Shown here: positions 26,921-35,676 of the stretch, in pieces
Layout of the letters: each line of letters begins with the position of its first letter
Numbering within the stretch: position 1 is the stretch's first letter
Assembly: GCA_023393635.1 (NCBI GenBank)
Contig: JAEWKT010000061.1
Location: 62,001-126,000, forward strand
DNA length: 64,000 bases
Reading direction: 5' to 3'
Source of the DNA: Pseudomonadota bacterium
GTDB lineage: Bacteria; Pseudomonadota; Gammaproteobacteria; Pseudomonadales; Moraxellaceae
Notes under the pieces: generated by a model
Told to the model about the DNA's origin: nothing
Seen by the model: the letters and a program-made list of their open reading frames with translations, nothing else
The model's database searches: none
Position numbers and translations under genes: made by a program

Positions 26921-29260
26921 TTAACACGGATTGGCTGAACTATTCATAGTTAGGCTGTCCTCAGTTAGCTGAGCGGTTTTACCAGGTAGGTTATTCGATG
27001 GTTTTTTCGGTTTTTTACGCTTTGGTTTTGGCCCTACTCCTCGGATTAACCATTTGCTTGTCGATCTATAGAAATCATCATTTAATAAATCTTTATAGAC
27101 AACAAGAGGTACGATAGCTTTAATAAAATCTTTTCTTAGATGAGAGTTAATAGTTTCAATAAGCACTAACTTACTTTTAAATTGATCCAAAGATGGCAGC
27201 ACAATTTCCTCTTTAACGTGTGGAATAAGTGAAGCACTACTATCCATTCCTTCAAAAATTTTCTCAGCCGCTACTTGCCATGCATTTTTAATTTCCTTAA
27301 ATAAATCCCTATGGGTGAGCATAGCCTGCTTTTTGAATATAAAAGTTATATCGGCCGAGAAGTGATCATAAGCACTATCCCGATGCATCACTCCACTCCA
27401 AGAACCTAGGTAAGCTGTAATCTGAGAAAGTGGAGCACGCCTTTTTCCAGCGTGCAGCATTTTGGATAATATTTTAGATAAATCAGGTTGTCCAACTGAA
27501 CGCTCATTTATGTCGCATGTAAAAATACATCTAATAATGGCCACATCAGTTTTCATAGCCTGATCAAGATAGAGTTGTATTTTTGAGGCTCTATTCATGT
27601 GACGTGGAATATCAATAAGTTTATTTAGGTGGATTACATCATTTTCTTTTTTATTAATTGCAGTTTTTAAGAAAATTTCACGATGGTACCTTAGCCTCGA
27701 AAGAAGTAATTGAATTTTATGTCGTTCATTTTTATCTTTTATATCAGCCCCCAGAGCTTTTCTAATTTCGATCGTATTCTCTGCATAAGCTTTTAAAAAA
27801 TGCTGGGCTAAAACAGAGCAATGGGTTAGCTCAATTTTATCTATCATTTTGATAATAAGATCGTGACTATCAAAAAGCTGTACAAACTGTAATAAGGAAC
27901 GTGTAGCATGCTCTTGTACAGAATCATTTTTCCACTTCTTCCCTCTTCGAGTCGTAATGGCGTCTTCAAACGCTAAAAATGGTGACTCCCTAAGAGTCAA
28001 CATGAATAATTCTATCTGATTTAGTGTTGACTGATATGACGATGACACTCCTCTTATATTTGTCGCTGCCAATCCTTTATAAATAATTTTTATATTCTCC
28101 AGATAGGTCTTTGCATAAGCAGATAGATGATCACTTCTCCATATCTTTTCATACCTGCCTAACTCTCTTACTGAATACAAGGTAGTAGTTGCATTCGGTA
28201 TATTAAAATTTTCAATATAAATTTGATCATATAGCTTTTTTTCCTGTATACCTATAAATAAAGTAGTGTCAAGAACAGAGAATTTTTCAAATTCGAATAA
28301 AAAGCCAAAGAACCAATTACAAACTTTTTCATTTTCTAAATGCGAATAGTTGGTTAAAAAAAACTGGTAATTGTCGTCTAAATTTCTTATCTTTCTAAAT
28401 TTAGGATTAAGATTCTCAACCGTAATGATCACTTCAGAATGGTTTGATGAATAAGCTCTTCGTAAACCTTGTTTTGCCTCCTCAACTACGACTTTTTCAT
28501 TAAAGTTTTTTTCAAAATCTTGAATAGTTAAAATAGCAAAATATTCGATAATATTGCTTAGACCCGTAAATGGTTGGTAGTAACAGTTGATAATTCCATT
28601 GACAAAACGTAGAGCATTTAAGCCGTCTTCGAGCTGTTGCAATTTGAAACTTTGGTGATCTGGTGAGGTTATCCTTCCTTGATGATCAATTTGAACTTTA
28701 AGAGCAACTACAAAAATTATCCCTGCAATCGAAACTTGCTGGTTGATTGAGTCGTAAATCTCTTGATGTAATTTTTGATGTTTACTTGGCAAGTTATCCT
28801 GATAATACTCATTAGGCTGCGCTATGACCTCTTTTTGAAACTGTAGTAAGAAATTTTTATATTGTATTTCTTTAATCGAAGAAGAATCTAAAAAACTCGA
28901 TGAGATAGTATCGAGAAAATTTTTTAAAGATTCTTGAAAACATATAATCAATTTTGAGCGTATGCCATTTTTGTGTATCATCAACCAGTTTGGCAATTCT
29001 GGTAAATTTATCAGACTTTCTAAAACATTATTAATCTCCGTGCCTTTACGAAAGCCATCATCTTCAAATTTTGAGAAAATTTCTGATCCTTGCTGCAACC
29101 TCTGAATAAGTATCTCCACGTGTAAAAAAAGATCAATCGTATCTGAATAAATAGTAAAGAGATTAATTAAAAAAAATTGATCACGTTTCCTATCTTCTAG
29201 AATTTTACTTAAAAGTCTTAAAAAATCAGACCGTGCTAGTGTCGGCTTTTTAATATTCAA
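26921..29260 (-). CDS. unrecognised 779-aa island protein (TTG start)
   Basis: 779 residues, much more AT-rich than neighbours. The start is TTG at 29260 with AGGAG 8 nt upstream. There is no signal peptide and no membrane segment; the protein is mostly helical, with a basic Lys/Pro tail (GPKPKRKKPKKPSNN). I do not recognise a family. Residues 572-662 (VAIIRCIF, ITAYLGSWSGVMHRDSAYDHFSADITFIF, later NAWQVA) align in spacing with the Gp2-like protein (LALRLDF, DYIWKLEYG, HLHMLILL, GECW) but lack a clear HUH. A large diverged Rep-like or effector protein is one possibility. Confidence 0.6.
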   Translation of the reverse strand: MNIKKPTLARSDFLRLLSKILEDRKRDQFFLINLFTIYSDTIDLFLHVEILIQRLQQGSEIFSKFEDDGFRKGTEINNVLESLINLPELPNWLMIHKNGIRSKLIICFQESLKNFLDTISSSFLDSSSIKEIQYKNFLLQFQKEVIAQPNEYYQDNLPSKHQKLHQEIYDSINQQVSIAGIIFVVALKVQIDHQGRITSPDHQSFKLQQLEDGLNALRFVNGIINCYYQPFTGLSNIIEYFAILTIQDFEKNFNEKVVVEEAKQGLRRAYSSNHSEVIITVENLNPKFRKIRNLDDNYQFFLTNYSHLENEKVCNWFFGFLFEFEKFSVLDTTLFIGIQEKKLYDQIYIENFNIPNATTTLYSVRELGRYEKIWRSDHLSAYAKTYLENIKIIYKGLAATNIRGVSSSYQSTLNQIELFMLTLRESPFLAFEDAITTRRGKKWKNDSVQEHATRSLLQFVQLFDSHDLIIKMIDKIELTHCSVLAQHFLKAYAENTIEIRKALGADIKDKNERHKIQLLLSRLRYHREIFLKTAINKKENDVIHLNKLIDIPRHMNRASKIQLYLDQAMKTDVAIIRCIFTCDINERSVGQPDLSKILSKMLHAGKRRAPLSQITAYLGSWSGVMHRDSAYDHFSADITFIFKKQAMLTHRDLFKEIKNAWQVAAEKIFEGMDSSASLIPHVKEEIVLPSLDQFKSKLVLIETINSHLRKDFIKAIVPLVVYKDLLNDDFYRSTSKWLIRGVGPKPKRKKPKKPSNNLPGKTAQLTEDSLTMNSSANPC

Positions 29261-29561
29261 CTATTCGACTCCTGTCATTTGGTTTTTTAAAAATAGAGAT
29301 AATGAAGCTTAATTTGCCATACAGCCATTGAAAACAGTGAGAAGACCAAAATCTAGTTACAGATTTATCACCACTGGGTTATGAAATAAAACTAGGATTT
29401 ATAGTTACTAAAAATAGCATTTGCATCTGTGTTTTATAGCACGGATTTTTGATAAATTATTTACAGTTTTATAAATGAAATTTTTGTTTAAGGGAAAGAG
29501 AGATTTTTAAGAAATAAAAATTTTTACCAGGGTGAAATTGCGTTTTTAAAAATCCATCTAT
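29261..29561. other. 301-bp gap between the 779-aa gene and the integrase pseudogene
   Basis: Very AT-rich. I see no ORF or strong hairpin. It should hold the promoter of the 779-aa gene. Confidence 0.4.
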
Positions 29562-30790
29562 TTATAATTTTTCTAAAAAATCCGCCCACTTCTGGAGCCA
29601 TTCTGCACATTCTTTCTCATAGATATGTAAATTATAGGTACCTTCAATTCCTTTTTTGGAGTGTCCTAAAACTGCTTCGGCAACTTCGCTTGGGCAGCCA
29701 AGACGGGATAACATGGTTCTAACGGTTCTACGCAAATCGTGTGGATTCCACTCTCGCATGCCTTCAGGCCATAGTTGCTCAGGGGTAAAATTGTGGTTTT
29801 TAGATCTACCATTCTCCATTAATAACCATTTAGCTTCAGTTAGTATTTTTTGAGCGATGGGCTTATTCGTTCTGATAGAAGGGAAAAGAAATGCTTGACC
29901 AATGCTAGGTAAACTTTTCAAAAGAGCTATACATTGTGTAGAAAGTTGGACATAGCGATCAGTACCATTTTTAGTTCCTTTTAAATGCCAAGCGCCTTTA
30001 TCTAAATCAAAGTCAGCCCATTCAGCAGCACAAATCTCTCCTGTCCGACATCCAGTAAACAATGTTAGATGCAATATATTTTTATGATGTTTAGAAAACC
30101 CTGATACGGGTAGCCAGTTAAGTAGGCGTCTTAATTCCTTATCGTCGAGCACTCTCGTACGCTTATTTGGAGTCAATTTAATACGGCTCTGCTTTAAACT
30201 AGCTTTAGCCTGTAGTGCTGGATTAACAAAATAATCTGGAAAATAGTCTAATCCGATTGCATATTCAAAGGCGGAACTTAGCTCAGACAGAACCCTTCCA
30301 GCCTGGACATGGGCACCTCTATCAATAATTTTTCGGGTCATTTCCACTACGTTTTTACGGGTTACTTCAATAGCAGGTCTATCGCCTAAAATGCGAACTT
30401 CGTCCGAATATAAAGTGCGTTTGGCTTCATTTTGTCCCTTTGGTAGCCTTGAGCCATTGAAAAAAATTTTGGCTCCAGTTCGTTGATCAATCACAACCCG
30501 ATCTTTAATCACATTCTTTAAATACAACTCAACCACATCTCTAACTCTGATTTTATCATTTTCAATCTCAACAGTTTTTGCAGCTCGACTATTTACTTTC
30601 TCTTGTTTTAGTTGTGTTGCTGGACAGACAGTCACCTGTCAAGCGCAGCTGTTTTAATACTTGAAGTTTAACCCGCGCCCCGGCCAAAGACATTTCTGGA
30701 TAATGACCAGGGATAGTTTCTTTAATGAATTATCTAAAGGCGACAATATAGGTACACAAAACTTTTGCGACCCGTCTACTCCCTAGCATT
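29562..30790 (-). pseudogene. tyrosine integrase, frameshifted in the N-terminal region
   Basis: The main frame (29562-30635) encodes the catalytic part with all tyrosine recombinase residues: R in TGCRTGEICAAEW, HDLRR, GH in VLGHSKKG, and Y in GTYNLH. The N-terminal part continues in another frame: GHYPEMSLAGARVKLQVLKQ then LRLTGDC, joined to PATQLKQEKVN by a 4-bp duplication (ACAGACAG at 30624-30631). Further upstream NSLKKLSL lies in a third frame. Removing the shifts restores the usual P4-type integrase order. The 357-residue remainder lacks the arm-binding domain, so it is probably inactive. Confidence 0.75.
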
Positions 30791-30808
30791 AACCCTATCT
30801 GCACCGCC

Positions 30809-30975
30809 TCACTTCATTTTATCAATTTTCAGCTCATCCAAATAATCAGCCCATGCCTGCATCATGTCGGTTCGCTATTTAATCTTCCAGGTGCGCAGCC
30901 ATTAGGGTCTCCAACCTGATGGCCTAGCTGCATTTCAATCAGGTCAGTAGGGTATTTAATACCTCTAGTTATGAC
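30809..30975 (-). pseudogene. C-terminal remnant of a further integrase
   Basis: Two frames on the minus strand give KYPTDLIEMQLGHQVGDPNG and, after a shift, RTDMMQAWADYLDELKIDK ending at 30809. Together these match the catalytic C-terminus of P4-type integrases (LIE..LgH...D.nG.aY....R..MMQaWADYLD.L). The rest of that gene is not recognisable. Confidence 0.8.
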
Positions 30976-31063
30976 TGCATCACCTAGACTTTAGCCTAAT
31001 TACCGATCTTAAGTCTTAGAATTTTATGTTCGTAGTTAGATATAACTTTTAGCAGATATAGAA

Positions 31064-32296
31064 TTATACTAACTGCCGAAAAGTAGCTTTTACAACTTCT
31101 TGTTCGCTTACAATGCCATCTAAAAAATCTGCCCAATTTTGCAACATTTCCAGTCGCTGTTGTTTATATTTTGCATGTGCATATATACCAGCAACTCCAG
31201 GTATGGCATGGCTAAGCGCAATTTCGACAATCTCAGGTGAATGACCTAATTCTCTTAAATGAGTACTTGCTGTATGCCGATGGTCATGGATAACGTAATC
31301 TTCTATGCTGGCTGCATTGATCGCTGCTGCATGAGCACCATCTAGATTATTACCACTCATAAATCGATTTGGATTTGTTGGCATGGGAAGAACCCACTTA
31401 CTTCCTCTACCAAGACCTGCCAATTCCTTTAAAATCGTGATAGCCTGCTTTGGCAAGTAAATATGATGCTCTGCTCCAGATTTCATCCGGTTTGCTGGAA
31501 TCACCCACTCACCCTTATCCAAATCGAACTCATTCCAACTTGCTTGGCACAGTTCGTTCTTTCTCAAGGCAAGAATCAGCAGTAGATTTAAAGCTAATTT
31601 ATATCCACGATAGGTATTAGCTTGATAAAGTCCTAATAAATAAACTTTAATTTCAGGCACTTTCAAAAAACGGCTACGCTTCCCTTTTACTCCTATTCTA
31701 GCCGCCTTAATTTGCCGTGCCGGGTTTGTTTTACACCACTCATTTTCAATTGCAAAATCAAATATCCGAGTTGCCCAGCCATGTGCATGTAGAGCCGCTT
31801 GTACCCCCCGATGCTCTCTCACTGAAAACAATAATTCCCTCATCTCTTTAATATCAATTTCTTCAAGTACTTTGTCCGCCAATATAGGCAATAGATGTAC
31901 TCTTACTGGAGAAAACCCTTTATCTGGATTTTTCCAATTACGGTTTACCCATTCACTTTTATAATGATTTGCTACCGCTCCAAATGTTATTCGCGACTCA
32001 AGATCAATTTTGTCTTGTACGCTTTTAGCGACTTCTAATTGCCTTTCAGCTAATGGACAGATGCCCCTGTCGACCATTAATTTAGCAGCCTGATGATCTC
32101 GCCTAGCCTCTGTAAGGGTAATCGCAGGATATGTGCCCAAAGGTAGCTTTTTCTTTTTCCCATCTATCCTATATTCATATCGCCAGTGCATAGTGCCTTT
32201 AGCCCGCACAACAATTACTAAGCCGTGACCATCAGCCACCTGATACTCGTTGCCAGTCGGTTTTAATTTTCTAAGTTGCACATCAGTTAAAGCCAT
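31064..32296 (-). CDS. tyrosine integrase (P4 type, DUF4102 N-terminus)
   Basis: 410 residues, complete. The N-terminal arm-binding domain (MALTDVQLRKLKPTGNEYQVADGHGL, LPLGTYPAITLTEAR) is followed by a core-binding domain (about 105-195) and catalytic domain with R in LALRKNELCQA, HDHRHT, SHAIPG and the Tyr in IYAHAKY. All catalytic positions are present. It is the only intact integrase and lies next to the glnA terminator, so it is the likely agent of integration. TGTCCCCT repeats lie just upstream of its start. Confidence 0.92.
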   Translation of the reverse strand: MALTDVQLRKLKPTGNEYQVADGHGLVIVVRAKGTMHWRYEYRIDGKKKKLPLGTYPAITLTEARRDHQAAKLMVDRGICPLAERQLEVAKSVQDKIDLESRITFGAVANHYKSEWVNRNWKNPDKGFSPVRVHLLPILADKVLEEIDIKEMRELLFSVREHRGVQAALHAHGWATRIFDFAIENEWCKTNPARQIKAARIGVKGKRSRFLKVPEIKVYLLGLYQANTYRGYKLALNLLLILALRKNELCQASWNEFDLDKGEWVIPANRMKSGAEHHIYLPKQAITILKELAGLGRGSKWVLPMPTNPNRFMSGNNLDGAHAAAINAASIEDYVIHDHRHTASTHLRELGHSPEIVEIALSHAIPGVAGIYAHAKYKQQRLEMLQNWADFLDGIVSEQEVVKATFRQLV

Positions 32297-32335
32297 TTCT
32301 CAGCAATCCTAATATATAAATATCAATGAACTGGT

Positions 32336-32396
32336 TGTCCCCTATTTTATAGCACCATGTCCCCTACCCATTGATAAATGGTTAAAACAGGGGACA
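32336..32396. repeat. TGTCCCCT repeats, candidate integrase arm sites or att region
   Basis: TGTCCCCT occurs at 32336-32343 and 32358-32365 and in reverse (AGGGGACA) at 32389-32396, between the intact integrase start and the glnA terminator. Repeats in this position are typical of integrase arm-type sites; I could not find the partner at the other end of the island. Confidence 0.5.
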
Positions 32397-32442
32397 CTTA
32401 GAGGTGGATTTCATTAGAACATATCGGATTGCATAAGACAAT

Positions 32443-32482
32443 AAAAAAGCCAGAAAGCAATCATATCAATGCTTTCTGGCTT
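32443..32482 (-). terminator. intrinsic terminator of glnA
   Basis: Perfect 13-bp arms AAGCCAGAAAGCA (32447-32459) and TGCTTTCTGGCTT (32470-32482) with a 10-nt loop, followed on the minus strand by TTTTTTATTG. It lies about 40 bp past the glnA stop. Confidence 0.9.
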
Positions 32483-32523
32483 ATATTAGGACATCCTCGG
32501 ATGACTTAATACCGCTACATCAA

Positions 32524-33933
32524 TTAGCAGCTATAGTACATTTCAAACTCAACAGGATGAGTTGTGGTATTTAAGCGGCGTACTTCTTCCATTTTTACTT
32601 CAATATAAGCATCAAGTGCATCTTTGGTAAACACATTACCTTTGAGTAAGTAATCATGGTCTGCTTTTAATGCGTCAAGTGCCATCTCTAAGCTATGCGC
32701 AACCGTTGGAATTTTTGCTTCTTCTTCTGGTGGCAAATCATACAGGTTTTTGTCTGATGCTTCGCCTGGATGAATTTTATTTTGCACGCCATCAAGACCA
32801 GCCATTAACAAGGCAGCAAAGCACAGGTAAGGGTTAGCCGTTGAATCTGGGAAACGTGCTTCAATACGCTTGCCTTTAGGACTAGACACATACGGAATAC
32901 GAATAGATGCTGAACGGTTTTTGGCTGAATAAGCCAGCATGATTGGTGCCTCAAAATGGGGCACTAAGCGTTTGTAGGAGTTGGTAGACGGGTTGGTAAT
33001 GGCATTTAATGAGCGGGCATGTTTAATAATACCACCAATAAAGAACAAGGCCATTTCTGACAAGCCTGCATATTCATCACCAGCAAACAGGTTTTTGCCG
33101 TCTTTGCTGATTGAAATATGCACATGCATGCCTGAACCGTTATCGCCCACTAAAGGCTTAGGCATAAAGGTGGCAGTTTTACCAAACGCATGGGCCACAT
33201 TTAAAATAGCGTATTTGGTAACCTGAACTTCATCGGCTTTACGCACCAAAGTATTAAAGCTTACGCCAATTTCAGACTGACAAGATGCCACTTCATGGTG
33301 CTGCACTTCAATTTTGCCTTCACCCAGCATGGCCTCAATAGCATCACACATCGCAACACGCAAATCATGTGCGCTGTCTACTGGTGGAACTGGGAAGTAA
33401 CCGCCTTTTACACGTGGACGATGGCCAGTATTGCCTGCCTCATAATCTTTAGCTGTTGACCAGGCAGCTTCCTCGGCATAAATAGTATGGCGCGCACCAG
33501 ACATATCAATGTCCCACTTCACTTCATCAAAAATGAAGAATTCTGGCTCAGGGCCAAAAAATGCAGTGTCACCTAAACCAGTCGATTGTAAGTAGGCTTC
33601 AGCACGACGCGCAATCGAACGTGGGTCACGGTCATACCCTTGACCAGTAGTTGGCTCAATGACATCACAAGTCACCACCACTGTTCTGGCTTCAAAGAAC
33701 GGATCCATAAATGCTGTTTCTGGATCTGGCAGCAAAATCATGTCCGAAGCTTCAATGCCCTTCCAGCCAGCAAGTGATGAGCCGTCAAACATTTTGCCGT
33801 CTTCAAAGGTATCTTCGTCGATAGTGGCAGCAGGAAAAGTTACGTGTTGCTCTTTACCGCGTGTATCGGTAAAACGAAAATCGACCCATTTGGCCTCGTG
33901 TTCTTGAATCAGATTGAGGACTTTGTTCGTCAT
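32524..33933 (-). CDS. glnA: glutamine synthetase GlnA
   Basis: 469 residues, type I-beta. Joins ammonia and glutamate using ATP. Visible: the beta-Grasp N-terminus ([30 protein letters not shown]), the D-latch [13 protein letters not shown], metal/substrate motifs [14 protein letters not shown] and [30 protein letters not shown], and the adenylylation loop NLYDLPPEE near residue 397, so it is under GlnE control. A sigma-54 promoter and NtrC-type sites lie upstream. Confidence 0.98.
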   Translation of the reverse strand: MTNKVLNLIQEHEAKWVDFRFTDTRGKEQHVTFPAATIDEDTFEDGKMFDGSSLAGWKGIEASDMILLPDPETAFMDPFFEARTVVVTCDVIEPTTGQGYDRDPRSIARRAEAYLQSTGLGDTAFFGPEPEFFIFDEVKWDIDMSGARHTIYAEEAAWSTAKDYEAGNTGHRPRVKGGYFPVPPVDSAHDLRVAMCDAIEAMLGEGKIEVQHHEVASCQSEIGVSFNTLVRKADEVQVTKYAILNVAHAFGKTATFMPKPLVGDNGSGMHVHISISKDGKNLFAGDEYAGLSEMALFFIGGIIKHARSLNAITNPSTNSYKRLVPHFEAPIMLAYSAKNRSASIRIPYVSSPKGKRIEARFPDSTANPYLCFAALLMAGLDGVQNKIHPGEASDKNLYDLPPEEEAKIPTVAHSLEMALDALKADHDYLLKGNVFTKDALDAYIEVKMEEVRRLNTTTHPVEFEMYYSC

Positions 33934-33969
33934 GCTTACTTTGCTCCAGTAATGCCCATATTGGGTAAT

Positions 33970-33985
33970 TGCACCCTATGGTGCA
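33970..33985. promoter_or_regulatory. NtrC-like palindrome in the glnA 5' leader
   Basis: TGCACC-CTAT-GGTGCA is a perfect 6-bp inverted repeat with NtrC half-sites, but at 16 bp it is one base shorter than the usual spacing. It lies about 35 nt upstream of the GlnA start and downstream of the predicted sigma-54 start site. Confidence 0.5.
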
Positions 33986-34022
33986 TCTACAAATATCATA
34001 TCGATATATTAGCAATATTATT

Positions 34023-34038
34023 AGCAAAAGCCGTACCA
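34023..34038 (-). promoter_or_regulatory. sigma-54 promoter of glnA
   Basis: On the minus strand TGGTACGGCTTTTGCT matches the consensus TGGCACG-N4-TTGCW at every defined position but one (T for C). The GG and GC dinucleotides are correctly spaced. It is about 90 bp upstream of the start codon, as expected for a nitrogen-regulated glnA. Confidence 0.8.
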
Positions 34039-34185
34039 ACTTTCTTTTAAATTTATAACCCTTTAAATTATAAAGAAAATTTTAATGACAACTTTAAATA
34101 ATATTTGCCAAATTATACGCGCTCTATAGAAAAAAGCATCAGGTAGCCTTATTGATTTATGTTATAGGCTTAAAAAATAAGTTGA

Positions 34186-34202
34186 AGCACTAAAACAGTG
34201 CA
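34186..34202. promoter_or_regulatory. candidate NtrC enhancer upstream of glnA
   Basis: A 17-bp site AGCAC-N7-GTGCA differs from the NtrC consensus TGCAC-N7-GTGCA at one base and lies about 180 bp upstream of the predicted sigma-54 start site, a normal enhancer distance. Confidence 0.55.
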
Positions 34203-34584
34203 ATAAAATTTACTTCAACCAGAGCAACCATTTAAACAAGTATTTTTTTACATTAAAAATCAAATGATTATGCCAGATAAAACCGAATAGAATTCGAATT
34301 CCCTTAAAATTAAAAACCAAGTCAGTCTGCGCACCATTTTTGCGCATGCGGCTAGTATTTTGTATATTTACACCAATTAAATACAGAATAAATCTTTTGC
34401 ACCTTCTCTTCCCTCCTAAAAGGGTTTGATGCAAAAAGACGAGCAATTCATGCCTATGTGTCATTGAAATTGGCTAAAAAAACTCCATATCTTTCTAGTG
34501 ACTGCTTTAATGTCAGCATTTTTTATATCTGAATTTTTAAATATTAAAGTAGTCCAGGTTAGTAATTATCTCAGGAGGTTAAAC
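34203..34584. other. gap between the glnA promoter and the DksA-like gene
   Basis: No convincing gene. An 84-codon minus-strand frame (34210-34464) has no ribosome binding site and an odd, basic-hydrophobic composition. The region upstream of 34585 should hold the promoter of the DksA-like gene. Confidence 0.4.
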
Positions 34585-34851
34585 ATGGCTGGTGGTTGGT
34601 CACGCGATGGTGCAGAACAAGAGCAAATTGAAGCAACCATTACTGATGCGCTAGAACGTGCAAGACTCTCCATACCCAGTGGGATGAGTGCGTCTATTTG
34701 TGAAGAATGTGAAAAACCTATTCCAGAAGCACGACAAGTGGCCATACCAGGCGTGCAGCATTGTGTACAGTGCCAACAAGAACTTGAAGCCCATGCAAAA
34801 AAATTTGAATTATTTAATCGGCGTGGTAGTAAAGACAGCCAACTACGCTAA
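34585..34851 (+). CDS. DksA/TraR-family zinc-finger protein
   Basis: 88 residues. AGGAGG lies 6 nt before the ATG at 34585; the open frame upstream lacks support. The C4 zinc finger is visible as CEEC (about 37-40) and CVQC (about 58-61), and the N-terminal helix (AEQEQIEATITDALERARL) is short. It is like TraR or YbiI rather than full DksA, and such proteins bind the RNA polymerase secondary channel. Confidence 0.85.
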   Translation: MAGGWSRDGAEQEQIEATITDALERARLSIPSGMSASICEECEKPIPEARQVAIPGVQHCVQCQQELEAHAKKFELFNRRGSKDSQLR

Positions 34852-35069
34852 ACCAGGCCAGGCAGTCATATTTTCAGATTATCTTCTTTATTGTCTGGTT
34901 TAAACCTGATGACATAACTGTTAAAATGCCCCTGCTTATTAAGGGACACTACTTATGATGTCCTGCCTTATTGTGGTTGTGCATAGATACATATACTCCC
35001 TATATCGTCAATTGTTCTTCCAATTATTCTAATGAAATAACTGCTTATTCTCATAAGGTTGCAAACAAT

Positions 35070-35666
35070 ATGCTTCTGATGATCGACAATTATGACTCGT
35101 TTACTTACAACATCGTGCAATATTTTGGCGAACTTAACCAGGACGTTAAAGTTGTACGCAATGATCAGTTAACTATTGCAGATATTGAAGCATGGCAACC
35201 ACAATATCTGGTGATTGGGCCTGGGCCTTGCTCGCCCAATGAAGCAGGTATCTCACTTGACGCTATTCAACACTTTGCAGGCAAAATTCCGTTACTGGGT
35301 GTGTGTCTTGGCCATCAAGCCATTGGACAGGTATTTGGTGGTGAAGTAGTACGCGCTCGCGAAGTCATGCATGGGCGTTTATCTACTATGTATCATGCCA
35401 ATGTAGGCATTTTTAAAGACTTGCCCAATCCGTATCAGGCTACCCGTTATCACTCACTCGTGGTTAATAAAGATGCAGTACCCGATTGTTTAGAAATTAC
35501 TGCCTGGACTCAAACACCTGAAGGTGCCATAGACGAAATTATGGGATTACGTCATAAAACTTTGGCCGTTGAAGGGGTGCAATTCCACCCTGAATCCATT
35601 TTAAGTGAGCAGGGTCATCAATTGCTCAAAAACTTTATAGATAACTTTGCTAATCAATACGCATAA
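35070..35666 (+). CDS. trpG: anthranilate synthase glutamine amidotransferase subunit
   Basis: 198 residues from ATG 35070 (AAGG upstream); a longer frame from 34971 has no support. The class I amidotransferase triad is visible: Cys in [12 protein letters not shown] and His in VQFHPES with the following Glu. The start [11 protein letters not shown] is typical. It releases ammonia from glutamine for chorismate amination and may also serve aminodeoxychorismate synthase (PabA). It begins the trpG-trpD-trpC operon. Confidence 0.93.
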   Translation: MLLMIDNYDSFTYNIVQYFGELNQDVKVVRNDQLTIADIEAWQPQYLVIGPGPCSPNEAGISLDAIQHFAGKIPLLGVCLGHQAIGQVFGGEVVRAREVMHGRLSTMYHANVGIFKDLPNPYQATRYHSLVVNKDAVPDCLEITAWTQTPEGAIDEIMGLRHKTLAVEGVQFHPESILSEQGHQLLKNFIDNFANQYA

Positions 35667-35676
35667 CGAGTGAATT

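Larger units (their letters stand above)
20953..32440. mobile_element. integrative genomic island with P4-type integrases
   Basis: All genes lie on the minus strand: a Gp3-like directionality-factor candidate, YqaJ exonuclease, DUF932 protein, zinc-ribbon protein, inovirus-Gp2-like protein, AlpA regulator, an unrecognised 779-aa protein and three integrase modules. YqaJ, DUF932, Gp2-like and AlpA genes occur together on integrative islands of Pseudomonas and Acinetobacter. The right end is next to the glnA terminator. I found no tRNA and no convincing direct repeats, so the ends are approximate; the left end could instead lie near 10.9 kb. Confidence 0.65.

Noticed and set aside
34210..34464. 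84-codon minus-strand ORF upstream of glnA
   Set aside because: No ribosome binding site, basic-hydrophobic composition unlike the neighbours, and it overlaps the predicted NtrC-linked upstream region. Not supported as a gene.
34860..35069. Possible trp leader peptide and attenuator before trpG
   Set aside because: A short frame exists but has no run of Trp codons, and no alternative hairpins with a T tract were visible.
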